Source: Mermis nigrescens (lineage: Eukaryota > Nematoda > Enoplea > Mermithida > Mermithidae). Taken from it: 64,000 nucleotides of DNA. Shown here in pieces: positions 34,901 through 45,400 of this stretch. The notes under the pieces were generated by a model, which worked only from the letters and a program-made list of their open reading frames with translations, was not told the origin of the DNA and did no database searches. The first letter of the stretch is position 1. Each line of letters begins with the position of its first letter. Location of the stretch: positions 511,308-575,307 of the forward strand of contig JAVLUZ010000154.1 of NCBI GenBank assembly GCA_036768485.1. Reading direction: 5' to 3'. The position numbers were made by a program, and so were the translations under genes.

Positions 34901-37900
34901 TTTTGCATTCGGCAAAGATTTTTCCCGATGTGCAAAGACTTTTCGGAACCGTCTTTGTACATGTACAAAGATTTTCGGGAAGACAAAAATTGCAAAAAAC
35001 GTCTAAAATTCGCAAAAATTTTCGGAATGAGTAATTGTGCGTCAAATTTTTCGGCGCTTCACGCCGTTTTAAGACGATTCTACGTGATTTTGCCCTTAGA
35101 GACCCGAAAATTAGCTAAAATACATTACCAAAAGTCGAACAACTCTGTTTTTACCACACTAAAATCGCTACTGTACCATATTATAGTACCCAAAATTTGT
35201 GTATACAAATTGTACGACTTTTGAGGACCATCTTTGTACATCTACAAACGGACCTTGTACTAAAAAAAGACTGTATACAACATATAATTCTATTTGTTCC
35301 ATCAGACCATACATAATCTTGGGCCGGTTTGGGACCCCGAATTCGCGATTTTTCGAAAATCCCCAAAAATCGATGAGAAAACAGTTATAAATCAGTTTGG
35401 CAATTTTCTCTTTTATTTGCCATTAGAAAGCTATATAATTGCGTTTTAGGCAGTATTAAGACAATTTTGGCGCTCCGCGCTAATTCAGCGTTTTGAACTA
35501 TTCTCTGTCGTTAAAGACGCGTAAACTCTGCATGAAAACGCTAGAAATTCCAGATGTTCCTATGCTATGCGTCCTGTTGATAAGTTGTCGCAATTTTAAT
35601 TGTAATGCACAAGTTGAATTTATTTAAATTAAATTGAATTAAATTAAACCAAATTGAATTCATAAATTTATTTGCCATAATGCACAATTACATGTGTATT
35701 TAAATATAAAATATAACATAGAATGTATACTGTACTATATTGTTCTGTAATACCATTTAGGTACTGCATACAAAATGTACAAAGACTGTCGGGTAACCTC
35801 TTTGTACCTCTTTGTACGTGTACAAACGAACCTTGTACAAAATAGAAAAAACACTGCTTGCCGCTGATATTAGAATTTTAATTCTCGGAAAAATTAAATA
35901 GCATTGAAATTTTGAATTAAAGGCCTAAAATTATCAATAAATTTAATTTCCAAACGGGCAGATTGAATTCTGGGGTCTAAATGGCGCAAAAGTAACAAAG
36001 TCACAACGGAAATGCTTAAAATTCAAGCAGAGGCATTCTTGGAGGGGGGTCCAAACCATACGTGGGCAGCTAGAAAATTCTGAAGGGAGGGGTGCAAGAT
36101 TTTTTGAAGGTCAAAAAATGGCCTTAAAAATGGTGGTGTGGCGAAAAAAACACAATTTTTCGACGTTTCTCATCAAGCACTATCCATTGGCATCAAAAAA
36201 TTGCGATAAAAACGAAAAAAAATTTTTAAAAATTGAATTCTGAGGGGGTTATTTTGATTTCTGGGGGGGTATTTTGGTTTCTGGGGGGTGCATACCCCCC
36301 GAACCCCCCCCACGCCCAGGTGTGGTCCAAACCCCTCTCACATGCCCATATGTAATTATTACTAATCTAACAATAACCTGAAAACTCGCAGGCATCGTTT
36401 GTTGATAAAGAATTTTTCACAGAACTAAAACAATGAAATTCATTTTAGGGAGCCATACAGACTTTCTATTACTTTCAAATAATATTGGCTTAGGTACGTC
36501 TTTGCTTATACACACAGGTGTTAATCTTCTAATTGATAAATATAGAGCCAAACATGCCCGTATCCAGGATTTCATTTCGGGGGAGGGTAAGGGGAGCCGA
36601 AAATTTTGAGGTCAAAATCTCGAGAACCATTAAAAAATGGGCAAAAATAAAGGCATTTTTAAGCATATCTCAACGAGCTCTATGCAATGGTGAAAAAAAA
36701 TTTCAAGAAACAATTTTTAAAATTTTTCTTTTTATTCTGTACTCATATTACACAAATCTATCGTTTGAACAATCTACACAAGTGATTTCTCATCAATTAA
36801 TTGACGAATAATTTCCAAACTTCTGTCTTTGTAATTAATCTTCGTCATTTACAAAGAAAAACAATACAGAAAATGAATAATTGGCCCGCAGCGCCGAAAA
36901 ATTTTGACATGTTCTACATGTCTAACTCACACTTGAGCGGTTTTGGGTGGGCTAGAAGACAAAAACTATACATAAACAATAAATCCAGCGCGGAACGCCA
37001 AAAAATTTTGAGTTTACCAACTCAAAAGTACGCTGGAAAACCCGTTTCGACGGTGTTTTAGACTCATTTTAGGATTGCTAAAAATCACTTTGTTAATTTT
37101 CTCTTTTATTTGCTACTGTATCATATTACAGTACCCAAAATTTGCCAATATATGCCAATGTGCAAAGTTAGACGAATTCCCTGAAAGGCAAGCATAAAAA
37201 ACAAATTTGATCATTTTTACCTTACATGGGCGACTACCTAATTCTGAGGGCTGGATGGAGCAAAAGTCCATAGAGTCATCACAAAAATACAAAAAATTCT
37301 ACCTTGGGGGACTATTAAAATCTGCAGGGGTATTTTGAAATTCTAGTGGTCTCAATCCCTCCTACATGTCCACATGGCAAATATCCTTAAGTTCACAGCC
37401 TTTGTTTGTTGATTGAGTTCTTTTTGTTGAAATGAAACCATAAAGATCAATTCCAGAGAGCCATACAGACTGGTCATGAATAGTTTAATGCTCCATCGGG
37501 AGAAATAAAATAGAAAAATATTTAAAACGTGCAATGTCGGAAGAAAAATATTATAAAAATGAAATCGCAAAATATCTAATTATTTTATTGACCCTTTTAT
37601 AGATTTGAAATCAGGCAAGAACATTTATTCTCATAGAAGAGCGTGAAAATGAATCGCCTTAGTAAAAACTCCTCCGACAACAAGGTTCTATCCCTCCAGA
37701 GTAACATTAGTTACCCTAAGTCCTCCTTAAGTGCTCATATGAACATTTCAGAATGATAGCGTTGATTCTTTTATTATGAAACAAAATTTCCTAATATTTA
37801 TGTATCACATTTTTTTATTTGTGTTTTTTGACTTGCTCGTAGTTCAAGCATTCCAAAATATTTCCTTGAAATTTTTAGCTTACTCGGTTCGTCGACGAAT

Positions 37901-37925
37901 GAGATTCTTGATTTGTACCCGACAT
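28923..37925 (-). CDS. Small MLLE (PABC) domain protein, 3 exons, tentative 103 aa
   Basis: The core is the peptide-binding MLLE/PABC domain of poly(A)-binding protein, which binds PAM2 motifs. Exon 30993-31229 (79 codons) carries LIQGQNPLVWLL, LLFPLVQYYNAGLA and EITDILLE, the counterpart of KITGMLLE. Its end is a GTAAAC donor that joins in phase 0 to 28923-28955, which encodes IDDALKRLGA and the stop, completing the last MLLE helix. The acceptor is TTTTCTAAG. A candidate first exon, 37884-37925 (MSGTNQESHSSTNR), has a GTAAGC donor and also joins in phase 0 at CCGGACAG. I found no RNA-recognition motif between 31.2 and 39.4 kb, and the PNPLA4 gene ends at 39.5 kb, so a full PABP does not fit. 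UBR5 also has an MLLE, but there it is followed by a HECT domain, which is absent. AATAAA lies at 28774-28779. The domain call is firm; the link to the 5' exon is inference. Confidence 0.7.
29213..29395 (-). mobile_element. hAT-type MITE family C
   Basis: CAGGCACGTAGCT...GATACGTGCCTG, flanked by ATTTTTAG at 29205-29212 and 29396-29403 (8 of 8). In the last intron of the MLLE gene. Confidence 0.94.
29893..30598. mobile_element. hAT-type MITE family E, long dimeric form
   Basis: CAGTGTTTTTTGTAC...TACAAAAAAGTG, flanked by GTTTACAC at 29885-29892 and 30599-30606 (8 of 8). 706 bp with the body repeated, including GGCGCTAAGCGCC and GGCGCGAAGCGCC. Confidence 0.93.
31369..31542 (+). mobile_element. 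hAT-type MITE family C, nested in a family F copy
   Basis: AAGCACGTATC...AGCTACGTGCCTG. Family F sequence (GGCTCAAACTTTGG... / GGGGTCGCGGCCATTT) lies on both sides. Confidence 0.8.
32163..32587. mobile_element. hAT-type MITE family B
   Basis: CATACATGATTTTGGGGG...CATGCTGTGCATGTATAATG, flanked by GGTGTGAC and GGTCTGAC (7 of 8). Confidence 0.88.
32596..34086. other. MLLE-gene intron 1, partly repeat-derived, no exon recognised
   Basis: 32600-32820 has family F-like sequence. The remainder to 34086 is AT-rich unique-looking DNA. I looked for RNA-recognition-motif exons of a PABP here and saw none. Confidence 0.4.
34087..34518. repeat. 430-bp fold-back element
   Basis: Arms of about 130 bp (TACAATTTACCCACCAGCGTTTTTTAGCC... 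and inverse), separated by a short AAAAAGTAAGTTT tandem repeat near 34323-34385. In MLLE-gene intron 1. Confidence 0.88.
34893..35273. mobile_element. hAT-type MITE family E
   Basis: Degenerate TIRs, flanks TATACAGG and TATACAAC (6 of 8). Confidence 0.85.
35756..35856. repeat. Family E right-end fragment
   Basis: TACAAAATGTACAAAGACT...CTTGTACAAAATAGAAAAAACACTG. Confidence 0.75.
36057..36324 (-). mobile_element. hAT-type MITE family A
   Basis: CATACGTGGGC...GCCCAGGTGTG, flanked by GTCCAAAC at 36049-36056 and 36325-36332 (8 of 8). Confidence 0.95.
36543..37075. repeat. Dispersed repeat L, uninterrupted copy
   Basis: Starts near CCCGTATCCAGGATTTCATTTC, a terminal type seen in hAT elements. 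A second copy at 51812-52850 is split by a family E MITE. The ORFs here are not genes. Confidence 0.7.
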
Positions 37926-37943
37926 TTTAAGCTCGATAAACGA

Positions 37944-37952
37944 CCTGAATAA
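37944..37952 (-). promoter_or_regulatory. 3' splice acceptor 19 nt before the MLLE-gene start codon
   Basis: Minus strand AAATTATTCAG precedes GTCGTTTATCGAGCTTAAA and ATG at 37925. The pyrimidine tract is weak. Confidence 0.45.
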
Positions 37953-38269
37953 TTTCTCTCCTCAGCAGGCTCAGATCCGACACTGACTCTTAATAAGTAT
38001 AGCGCAAGTTGAAGGCGTAAGAAGAATAAGGATGACAAATTCATATTTAAAAAAGTGTTCTAATAAATTTCATGATAAAAAAAGCTTTAAAATGGTGGAT
38101 AGAAATCAAAAGCATTCGTTTTGGCGTTTCTAGCTATGCTGTTTCTAGGACGTAGACCTGAAACCTCGGTAAAAATTAAAAAATTCAAGGAAAAAAACCA
38201 AAACAGCGATCAGATACATATATAAGTAGCTAAAAACACTTATCACGCCTTTTCTACGATTTTCTTTGA

Positions 38270-38460
38270 AAATCGCGAATTCTGGCGGGGTGGTGGGGGT
38301 GAACATCGATTTTTTTGTTTTTATGCTCTTAAGAGCTAGAGCATTGTCAGAAACGCTGAAAAACGATGTTTTTGACTGTCGTACCTACCATTAATATACA
38401 CAAAAAAGGCACTTTAAAATTTCACCCCCCCCCCAGAATTTCCATGCTGTGCAAATCTGG
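38270..38460. repeat. Family B fragment
   Basis: TTTTATGCTCTTAAGAGCTAGAGCATTGTCAGAAACGCTGAAAAACG...CATGCTGTGCA, the right half of family B. Confidence 0.65.
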
Positions 38461-38886
38461 GATGAAATACCGCCGCATGTGCGCCTATGCAGATTGATGA
38501 TTTTTACTTCAATGCAAACCGTCATTAGAGGTAGACCTGGATAGTTAGCCAAGCTGTTTTATAGGAAAACTTCGTACTGAAGGATACGTGCCGTGTTTCA
38601 AGTCGTCAACACTTCGATTTTTTATATTCTTTGTTTTACACTTTATTTTCTTATTCTCAATATTTTTTTATTACATTTTTTTTACTTTGCACATTTAGAC
38701 TGCACAATATCCTTTAAAGTGATCGGTAACTTGAGCAATTTTCCAAATAAATTAAAAGCCCACATTTGAAAAGATCTGACTTTCTTCTTCCTTAACTTTT
38801 TGCCCATCTTCAATTTTTTCCGTTCCGCCAATGCGTTTATGTTTCAGCGAAACAGCCGCAAAATTCATTATGTGTATTAGTGTGGG

Positions 38887-39293
38887 CATACATGATCTTG
38901 GGGGTTTAGGTGGGTTTGCACCCCCCGCAGAATCATTTTTCACCCCCCGCAAAAAAAGTTTCACCCCCCCCCCAGAATTGGCGATTTTTCAAAAGTTTCC
39001 TTAACTTACCTGAAAATTGGTAGAAAAAGTCATTTTAAGGGTTTTTGGCTATCTATTTGCTCAAAATCGCCAAATTTTCGGCGCTTCGCGCCATATATTC
39101 AATGTTTTAAACGATATATTGGTCAATTTATTCGGCTTTTTTCGAAATTTTTTCGTGATTTCACGCTCTAGAAGGATAGAGTATCGTCAGAAACGCCAAA
39201 AAACGATGTTTTTAACGCGTACCGGCCGTTTTTGGGCCCAAAAAATGCACTTTAGGTTTTCACCCCCAGAATTCCCATACTGTGCATGTATGA
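38887..39293. mobile_element. hAT-type MITE family B, downstream of the PNPLA4-like gene
   Basis: CATACATGATCTTGGGGG...CTGTGCATGTATG, flanked by AGTGTGGG and AGTGTGCG (7 of 8). Contains a perfect GGCGCTTCGCGCC at 39080. Confidence 0.9.
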
Positions 39294-39480
39294 GTGTGCG
39301 GTATACGAAAAAGTCAAACGACAAACACGGTTTTAAGCATTTATTTACGTTCGAAACACGGAACAGCGAAATTCGAAAAAGTCACAATTTAGGAGCCAAA
39401 AAATGGAAAAAACACAACAAATCGAGTAAAAAAGCAAAAATACTAAACAACCGATTAATAAGAGATCGTTTTGACTAAAA

Positions 39481-42400
39481 TCACACCGCGGAACCTTCTT
39501 CCCTCTCGAAAAGTTTATTGTCCAGCAAATACTTCATCGTTTGGCCAAATCCGATTAGATAATAATCCTCTAGTACCGATCGCTTGGGCGGAAATAAAGC
39601 CCTTGTGCCTCTGACTAGGTTCTTCAAATTAAGCTGCAAAAGGGGCCAATGAGCATAGGGTCAGATGCATGATCTTTAGAGGATTGAGAGGGGTCACCAT
39701 AGGTGGGCGGCACCGAAATTCTGCGGGGTGCAAGATTTTTAAAGGTCAAAAAATGGCCTTAAAAATGGTGGTTTGGCGAAAAAACACCATTTTTTAACGT
39801 TTCTCATCAAGCACTATCCATTGGCATGAAAAATTGCGGGAAAAAACAAGAAAAAATTCAAAATTTAAATTCTGGAGGTATTTTGGTTGCTGGGGGTATG
39901 CAACCCCACCAATCCCCCAACGCCCACCTGTGGGGTCACCCCCATACATGCACAGCATGGGAATTCTGGGGGTTTGAAATTATAAAAGCCTTTTTTGGGT
40001 CTAAGATTGCTAGAAACGCGTCAAAAACATCGTTTTTCAGCGCTTCTGACGATGCTCTATCTTATAAAAACAAAAAATAAGTCGGAAAAAAATTAAAAAT
40101 CGGGACAAAGTGGACAAAATTAGTCAAAACATGAGTATAATGACGCGAAGCGCCAAATTTGGCACTTTTGAGCAAATAGATAGCTAAAAAACGTTTAAAA
40201 AGCATCTTTTCTATAAACTTTTGGAAAATTTTTGTTAACTTTCAAGAAATTTTCAATTCTGGGGCGAGGGGTAGAAAATTTTTTGCGGGGGGGGGGGTGC
40301 AAATTTTCACCTGCCCCCCCAGATCATGTATGGTCCCCCGGAAAGTTTAACATCTCCAGAAAATTTTCCACATCTTTCCTAGAATTCGCGGATTTTTAAA
40401 GAAGAAAAAATTCTTGAGAAAAGTTACTGTTTAAAAAGCTTTTAGCTAAATATGAGCTTGCTTTCGGCGCTCCGTGCCATGTGCTCTTTTTTTACAATTT
40501 TTTCGCTTTATTCATTTTTCAATTTTTTCAAATTCGAATGACCAAAGTCGATCATTTCCACTAAACTCCCTGAGGCTCAAGGGCGGATTTAGGGGGTGGG
40601 ACATCCGCCCCCCCCCACTGGCCCAAGATAGCGCGCAAAATTAAGCATTTTCAAGCCATTTTTAGGCTAAAACGGCGAATTTTTCCGCCCAAGTCAGGGT
40701 TCCGCCCCCCCCCTTAGGGTACGCCCCCCCCCTTAGGAAAATCCTAGATCCGCCATTGCTGAGGCTAAGCTTGTTTTACGCCTCCTCCATTTTTGGCAAA
40801 AACGTGCGTTTTTAGACCATTTTCAGGTGCGTTTTTGCCATTTTTGGCCAAAACTTGCCTAAATTTAACAAAAAGTGTTATTTGCAAAACCATATGCATG
40901 TAAGAAGGTTTTGAAAGTAATTAATTCAATTCAGACACTGACTTCATTCTAAGTAATTTCCAATTACTCATTACAATAATAATTAATAATTATCATTGTG
41001 CATTAATAATTTTTAATTACAATAAAATTCAAATTTATGCAAATATAATTTGGCTCCGTATGCTTAACAAATTTCTAATTAAAAAAGTCTTAGCGATTCA
41101 ACACAGATAAACACTGCGGGAAACATCATCTTAGTGGCATCATTAGAATCGCGACGATAGCGGAAACCTTACCAGGGGAAAAACTATCGAAAAAATGTAA
41201 AAAACGTTAATTTTACGAGTTGCTTAAAAGCTAATAAAAATTGAAATTTACAACAACATAAGTCCTGCTTAGTGCGTCGCATTAGATGAATAAGATGATA
41301 CATATGGAAGCAAGCCGCGCCAAATGAGTCACGCAAGAATATGCTTAAATACGAGAGTGCCGAAATTCTGCGGGTGTGGGCTTAAAAAATTATTTAAAGG
41401 TCAAAAAAGTGCCGAAAATTGAGGTACATACGTACGTAAGAACAATAAACACTACTTTTCGACCTTCGTCATAGAGACACTATCCATTGCAATAGAAAAA
41501 AATCTTCAAAAAAACGCGAAAAAACTATTAAAAAATTAAATCTAGGGGGTCTGCGGATCCAGACGACCCAGAGCATCGTCGCGCCTATGTGTGCTGGACG
41601 TAAGACATTCGTTTTTTGACCGAGTAAGTCTAAATTCTTCACTTAAAATGAAACAGTAAATTTAATAATTAAATTGTGTAAACGAGATTTAAGATAAATT
41701 CCGTAAGTATGTAGTTTACACTTTAATTCTGAATTAATTGACTTTACACTCTGCGATGATTATCGAAAATTAAAGATGAATTACTAGCATTAATAATTCA
41801 ATATATTAAATTATAAAATCTCTTAATAGAACAACTGGAACAAAGTAAAATAAGCTTTGGCAAAAAACTGCCAAATCAATATATATTCCAACACCAATGC
41901 ATTAAGATAGGAAAGTGAGCATTTATTAAAAAGATCAGGCTAGAATCGTCAAAAATCGGAATTTTTAGACAAAAACAGCAGGCACGTATCTCTGGGGGAA
42001 TGGAATGGGGGTCCGGAACCACCCCCCCCCCAATTCAGAAAAATCGGAAAAGACTTTTTACACTTTATTTTGCGCTACTTTTGGCTTTTTTGGACTCAGT
42101 CCCCCCAAAAATTGGTGTTGCCCCCCCCCACCCCAAAAATAGGACAGCCAGCTACGTGCCTGCCAAACAGCCGAAAAAGCATGCGCCGCAATATTATTAG
42201 GAAGTAAAAGTTCCTTTTTATAACATTACGCGCCGCAACACTTTTAAATCTAACGAAATTTTGGGTAACAGCCTGCTTTTTAGCCTTTCAGGTGTTTCTG
42301 ATCGTTTCCGACCAAAAATTACGTTCAATCTGGCCATAATTTTACGTTGAATTTAATTTTTTTAAATTAAATCGAAATTATTCAAGTTTTAAAATTCTAA

Positions 42401-45400
42401 CCGAATAAAACCTAGAAAATTAAAATTTCACACCGAATCAAAAATTTACGCCTTTTTGATCAGTGGCGGATCCAGGATTTTCCTAAGGGGGCGGGTACCC
42501 CTTAGGGTAGGGGCGGTACCCTGACTTGGGCGGAAAAATTAGCCGTTTTAACCCATAAATCGCTAAAAATCGCTCAAAAATCCATAATTTTGCGCACTAT
42601 TTTGGGTGGCGGCCGCCCCCTCCGCCCCCTTTCCCCATAAGTCCACCCCCTTTTTTATTACCCTTAAATTATGTTGTCCGATCGATATGGTCCAGTCGAA
42701 CATAGAGGGCATATCCCTGGGGCAAACATCGGCTTCGCCGCAAAATGGACTGATGGTCAGTGTTGTGACGTCATCAAATTTTGGCAGATTATTCGTGAAG
42801 CCGCCATCGATGTATTCCTAACGGAACACAAATCATGTCTTAACTTTTTATTCAATTTAAAAGTTGATTAAACTTTTGAAAAATTAATTATTTAACCAAT
42901 TAAAATATTTTCATTTAGAGAACAAATGAAAATAATTTTAAAAAACAGAAAAGTGATATATATTCTGCAAATTGATTTCGTTTTGGGTATAAAAGGGCCA
43001 AATTCTGGGTCGACCAACAGGGCCACGCAGCCAAATATATTTCTATTCCGACTATTCTAGTTCAAAATCTAATTTTTCGACAAAAACATACCAGTCTAAG
43101 GTAGTTACAGTATCCGAAGTATCTTAGAATTCGATCAGCAAAAAAATAGGTAATAATCATGCATAGAGTGGCTCAAAATTTTCAGTGGGGGGTCCCCAGC
43201 CATTTTTAAAGAAAAAATGGGGATGACTTCCAACTTTTGGTCACAAATGGCCAAAAACAATTAAAAACGACAAAAAAATTCAATTTCTATCAAAAAGTGG
43301 GGGAGGGGAATAGGGAACAGTGGCGGATCCAGGATTTTCCCAAGGAAGGGGTGGTACCCCTAAGGGGGGCGGAATCTTGACCTGGGCGGAAAAATTAGCC
43401 GTTTTAACCCGAAAATCGTTAAAAAATCGCTCAAAAATCCTTAATTTTGCGCACTATTTTGGACCAATGCGGGGTGGCCGCCCCCCCCCCTAAATCCCCC
43501 TGGAGGGGAATCATTTGCTGGCTTTGGGAGGATGGGAGGGACAACCAAGTTTGAGTGCGGGATCCTCTCTGTCACATGGATGACAATAATCACAAAAGAA
43601 GAATATCTGATTCAACAATTGATTCGCTTACCCCTAATGATACAAAATCAATTATAGAGCAGCAAGTATTGATTATTCGCTCAACCCATTTCACACTAAG
43701 AATTAAATTTAATGTCAGTTTAAAAAATGAAACTCAGTGGACAACATATAAATATATGCAATGTTGTTAGGTATGCACGTATACGGCAGACAAGTGAAAA
43801 ATTGAGCATCGAACAAAGAGAAAACAGCAGATATACATGTATTTTGAAACCATTTCTGTACTGTTGAGAAAATAAAATTATTAAAACTGTAAAAAGTTTA
43901 ATTTGAAAACCCAAGCTAATGACTGATTTCCAAAAAAATCTGCCTTTTTTCCGTATTCTAAGCAAGCGCACAAATCGTCATAGTGACAATTGTACACTTT
44001 AGCAAGTTTTTAGTAATTTTATCTAAACATTGCTCATCTTTCTATTACATACAATCAATCAAATTGCCCAAAATTTCCTAAAAAATTCAAAATTTCCTTC
44101 CCTAAAAATTCCCTGAAAAATTAACGCCCGATTGCCGGCGGTAACCTGGCGTAACAAAAGTTTTATAATTAGGCCTTTAATCATTAAATGTAGTCGACTA
44201 TGGAATAAGAAAGGATTCTAAAGTCAAAGTAGTCTGAGTTTACGGAATTTTTACATGGTTTATGCAAATTTGAGACTTTAAAATATAAGCACATAAGAAA
44301 AAATATGTATATTTGGAATAAATCCATACTTATTAAACTAAACACATATAGTGTAAACTAGCGAGCCAGCTACTACATAATAAGGTGAAATGATACCTCG
44401 CCATCAATCACTGGCGATGTTTCGAACATGCCAACGTAATACGGTATGTAGCAGCTGGCGAGAAGGCACTGAAAAGAGTAAATCGCATGCAGGCACAGGC
44501 GAATCCAGGATTTTCCTAAGGGGGCGGTACCCCTAAGGGGGCGGTACCCCTAGGCGGAACCCTGACTTGGGCAGAAACATTAGCCGTTTTAACCAGAAAA
44601 TCGCTAAGAATCGCTCAAAAATCCTTAATTTTGCGCACTATTTTGGGCCAATTGGGGGGGGGGGGGCTGCCGCCCCCCTAAATCCGCCCCTGCATGCAGA
44701 AATACGGATTTTAATCTTTTCTGATAAATAATTTTTTATGTTATCTTAGTTCATTCTGGACCCTAATTTTGCCTCTGACCTAATAATTATTCCTTCTCTC
44801 CGCCCACGATATAAGCGTACCCCAAACAGTCTCATTCTTACCCCCAAATTTTCGAATCACCGAATTTGCGGTCAATATCGGTCCTATTTTTTTCATGCTT
44901 TTCAAATTTTTTCCAATCTTTGAAATTTTTTTGGCAAATAGCATTAGGCCGCTTATAGGTGTTTTTCGTCATTTTTGAGCAAAAATTGAAGCTAAATAAA
45001 CCCCCAACCCCGTGGCCAAGTCCCAAATTCTGAGTCGCCACATGCAAGTTGTGAAAAAAAAGTATGTTAGGATACGTTAACAACTACGATCAAACAGATT
45101 ATATCATAGGTAGCGCGTTAGTGCGTACCTATAATATACTAGGGTACCCCGATATATGAGCCCCCTATACCTATTTTGGGACGTATCCGGAAGGTGCGGT
45201 TTTTTAAAGAAAGATAATAGAAAAATTCGCAGCATATCATTTTTTATTTTACTTTACACTCAATGCCCAGCTTACACTCAGCGTGTAAACTTTGCACCAA
45301 AAATTCAAATCTATGTCCATTGCTTCCGGAATGGCTAATTTTTTTCGAATGTTGCCCAAGTCATTTCAAACACCAAAGATAATCTAATGCATTTATAATG

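Noticed and set aside
31000..39480. Full-length poly(A)-binding protein gene
   Set aside because: MLLE exons are present, but no RRM-encoding frame was found in the available interval.
43555..43770. Plus-strand 71-residue ORF
   Set aside because: No domain, inside a PNPLA4 intron next to MITEs.
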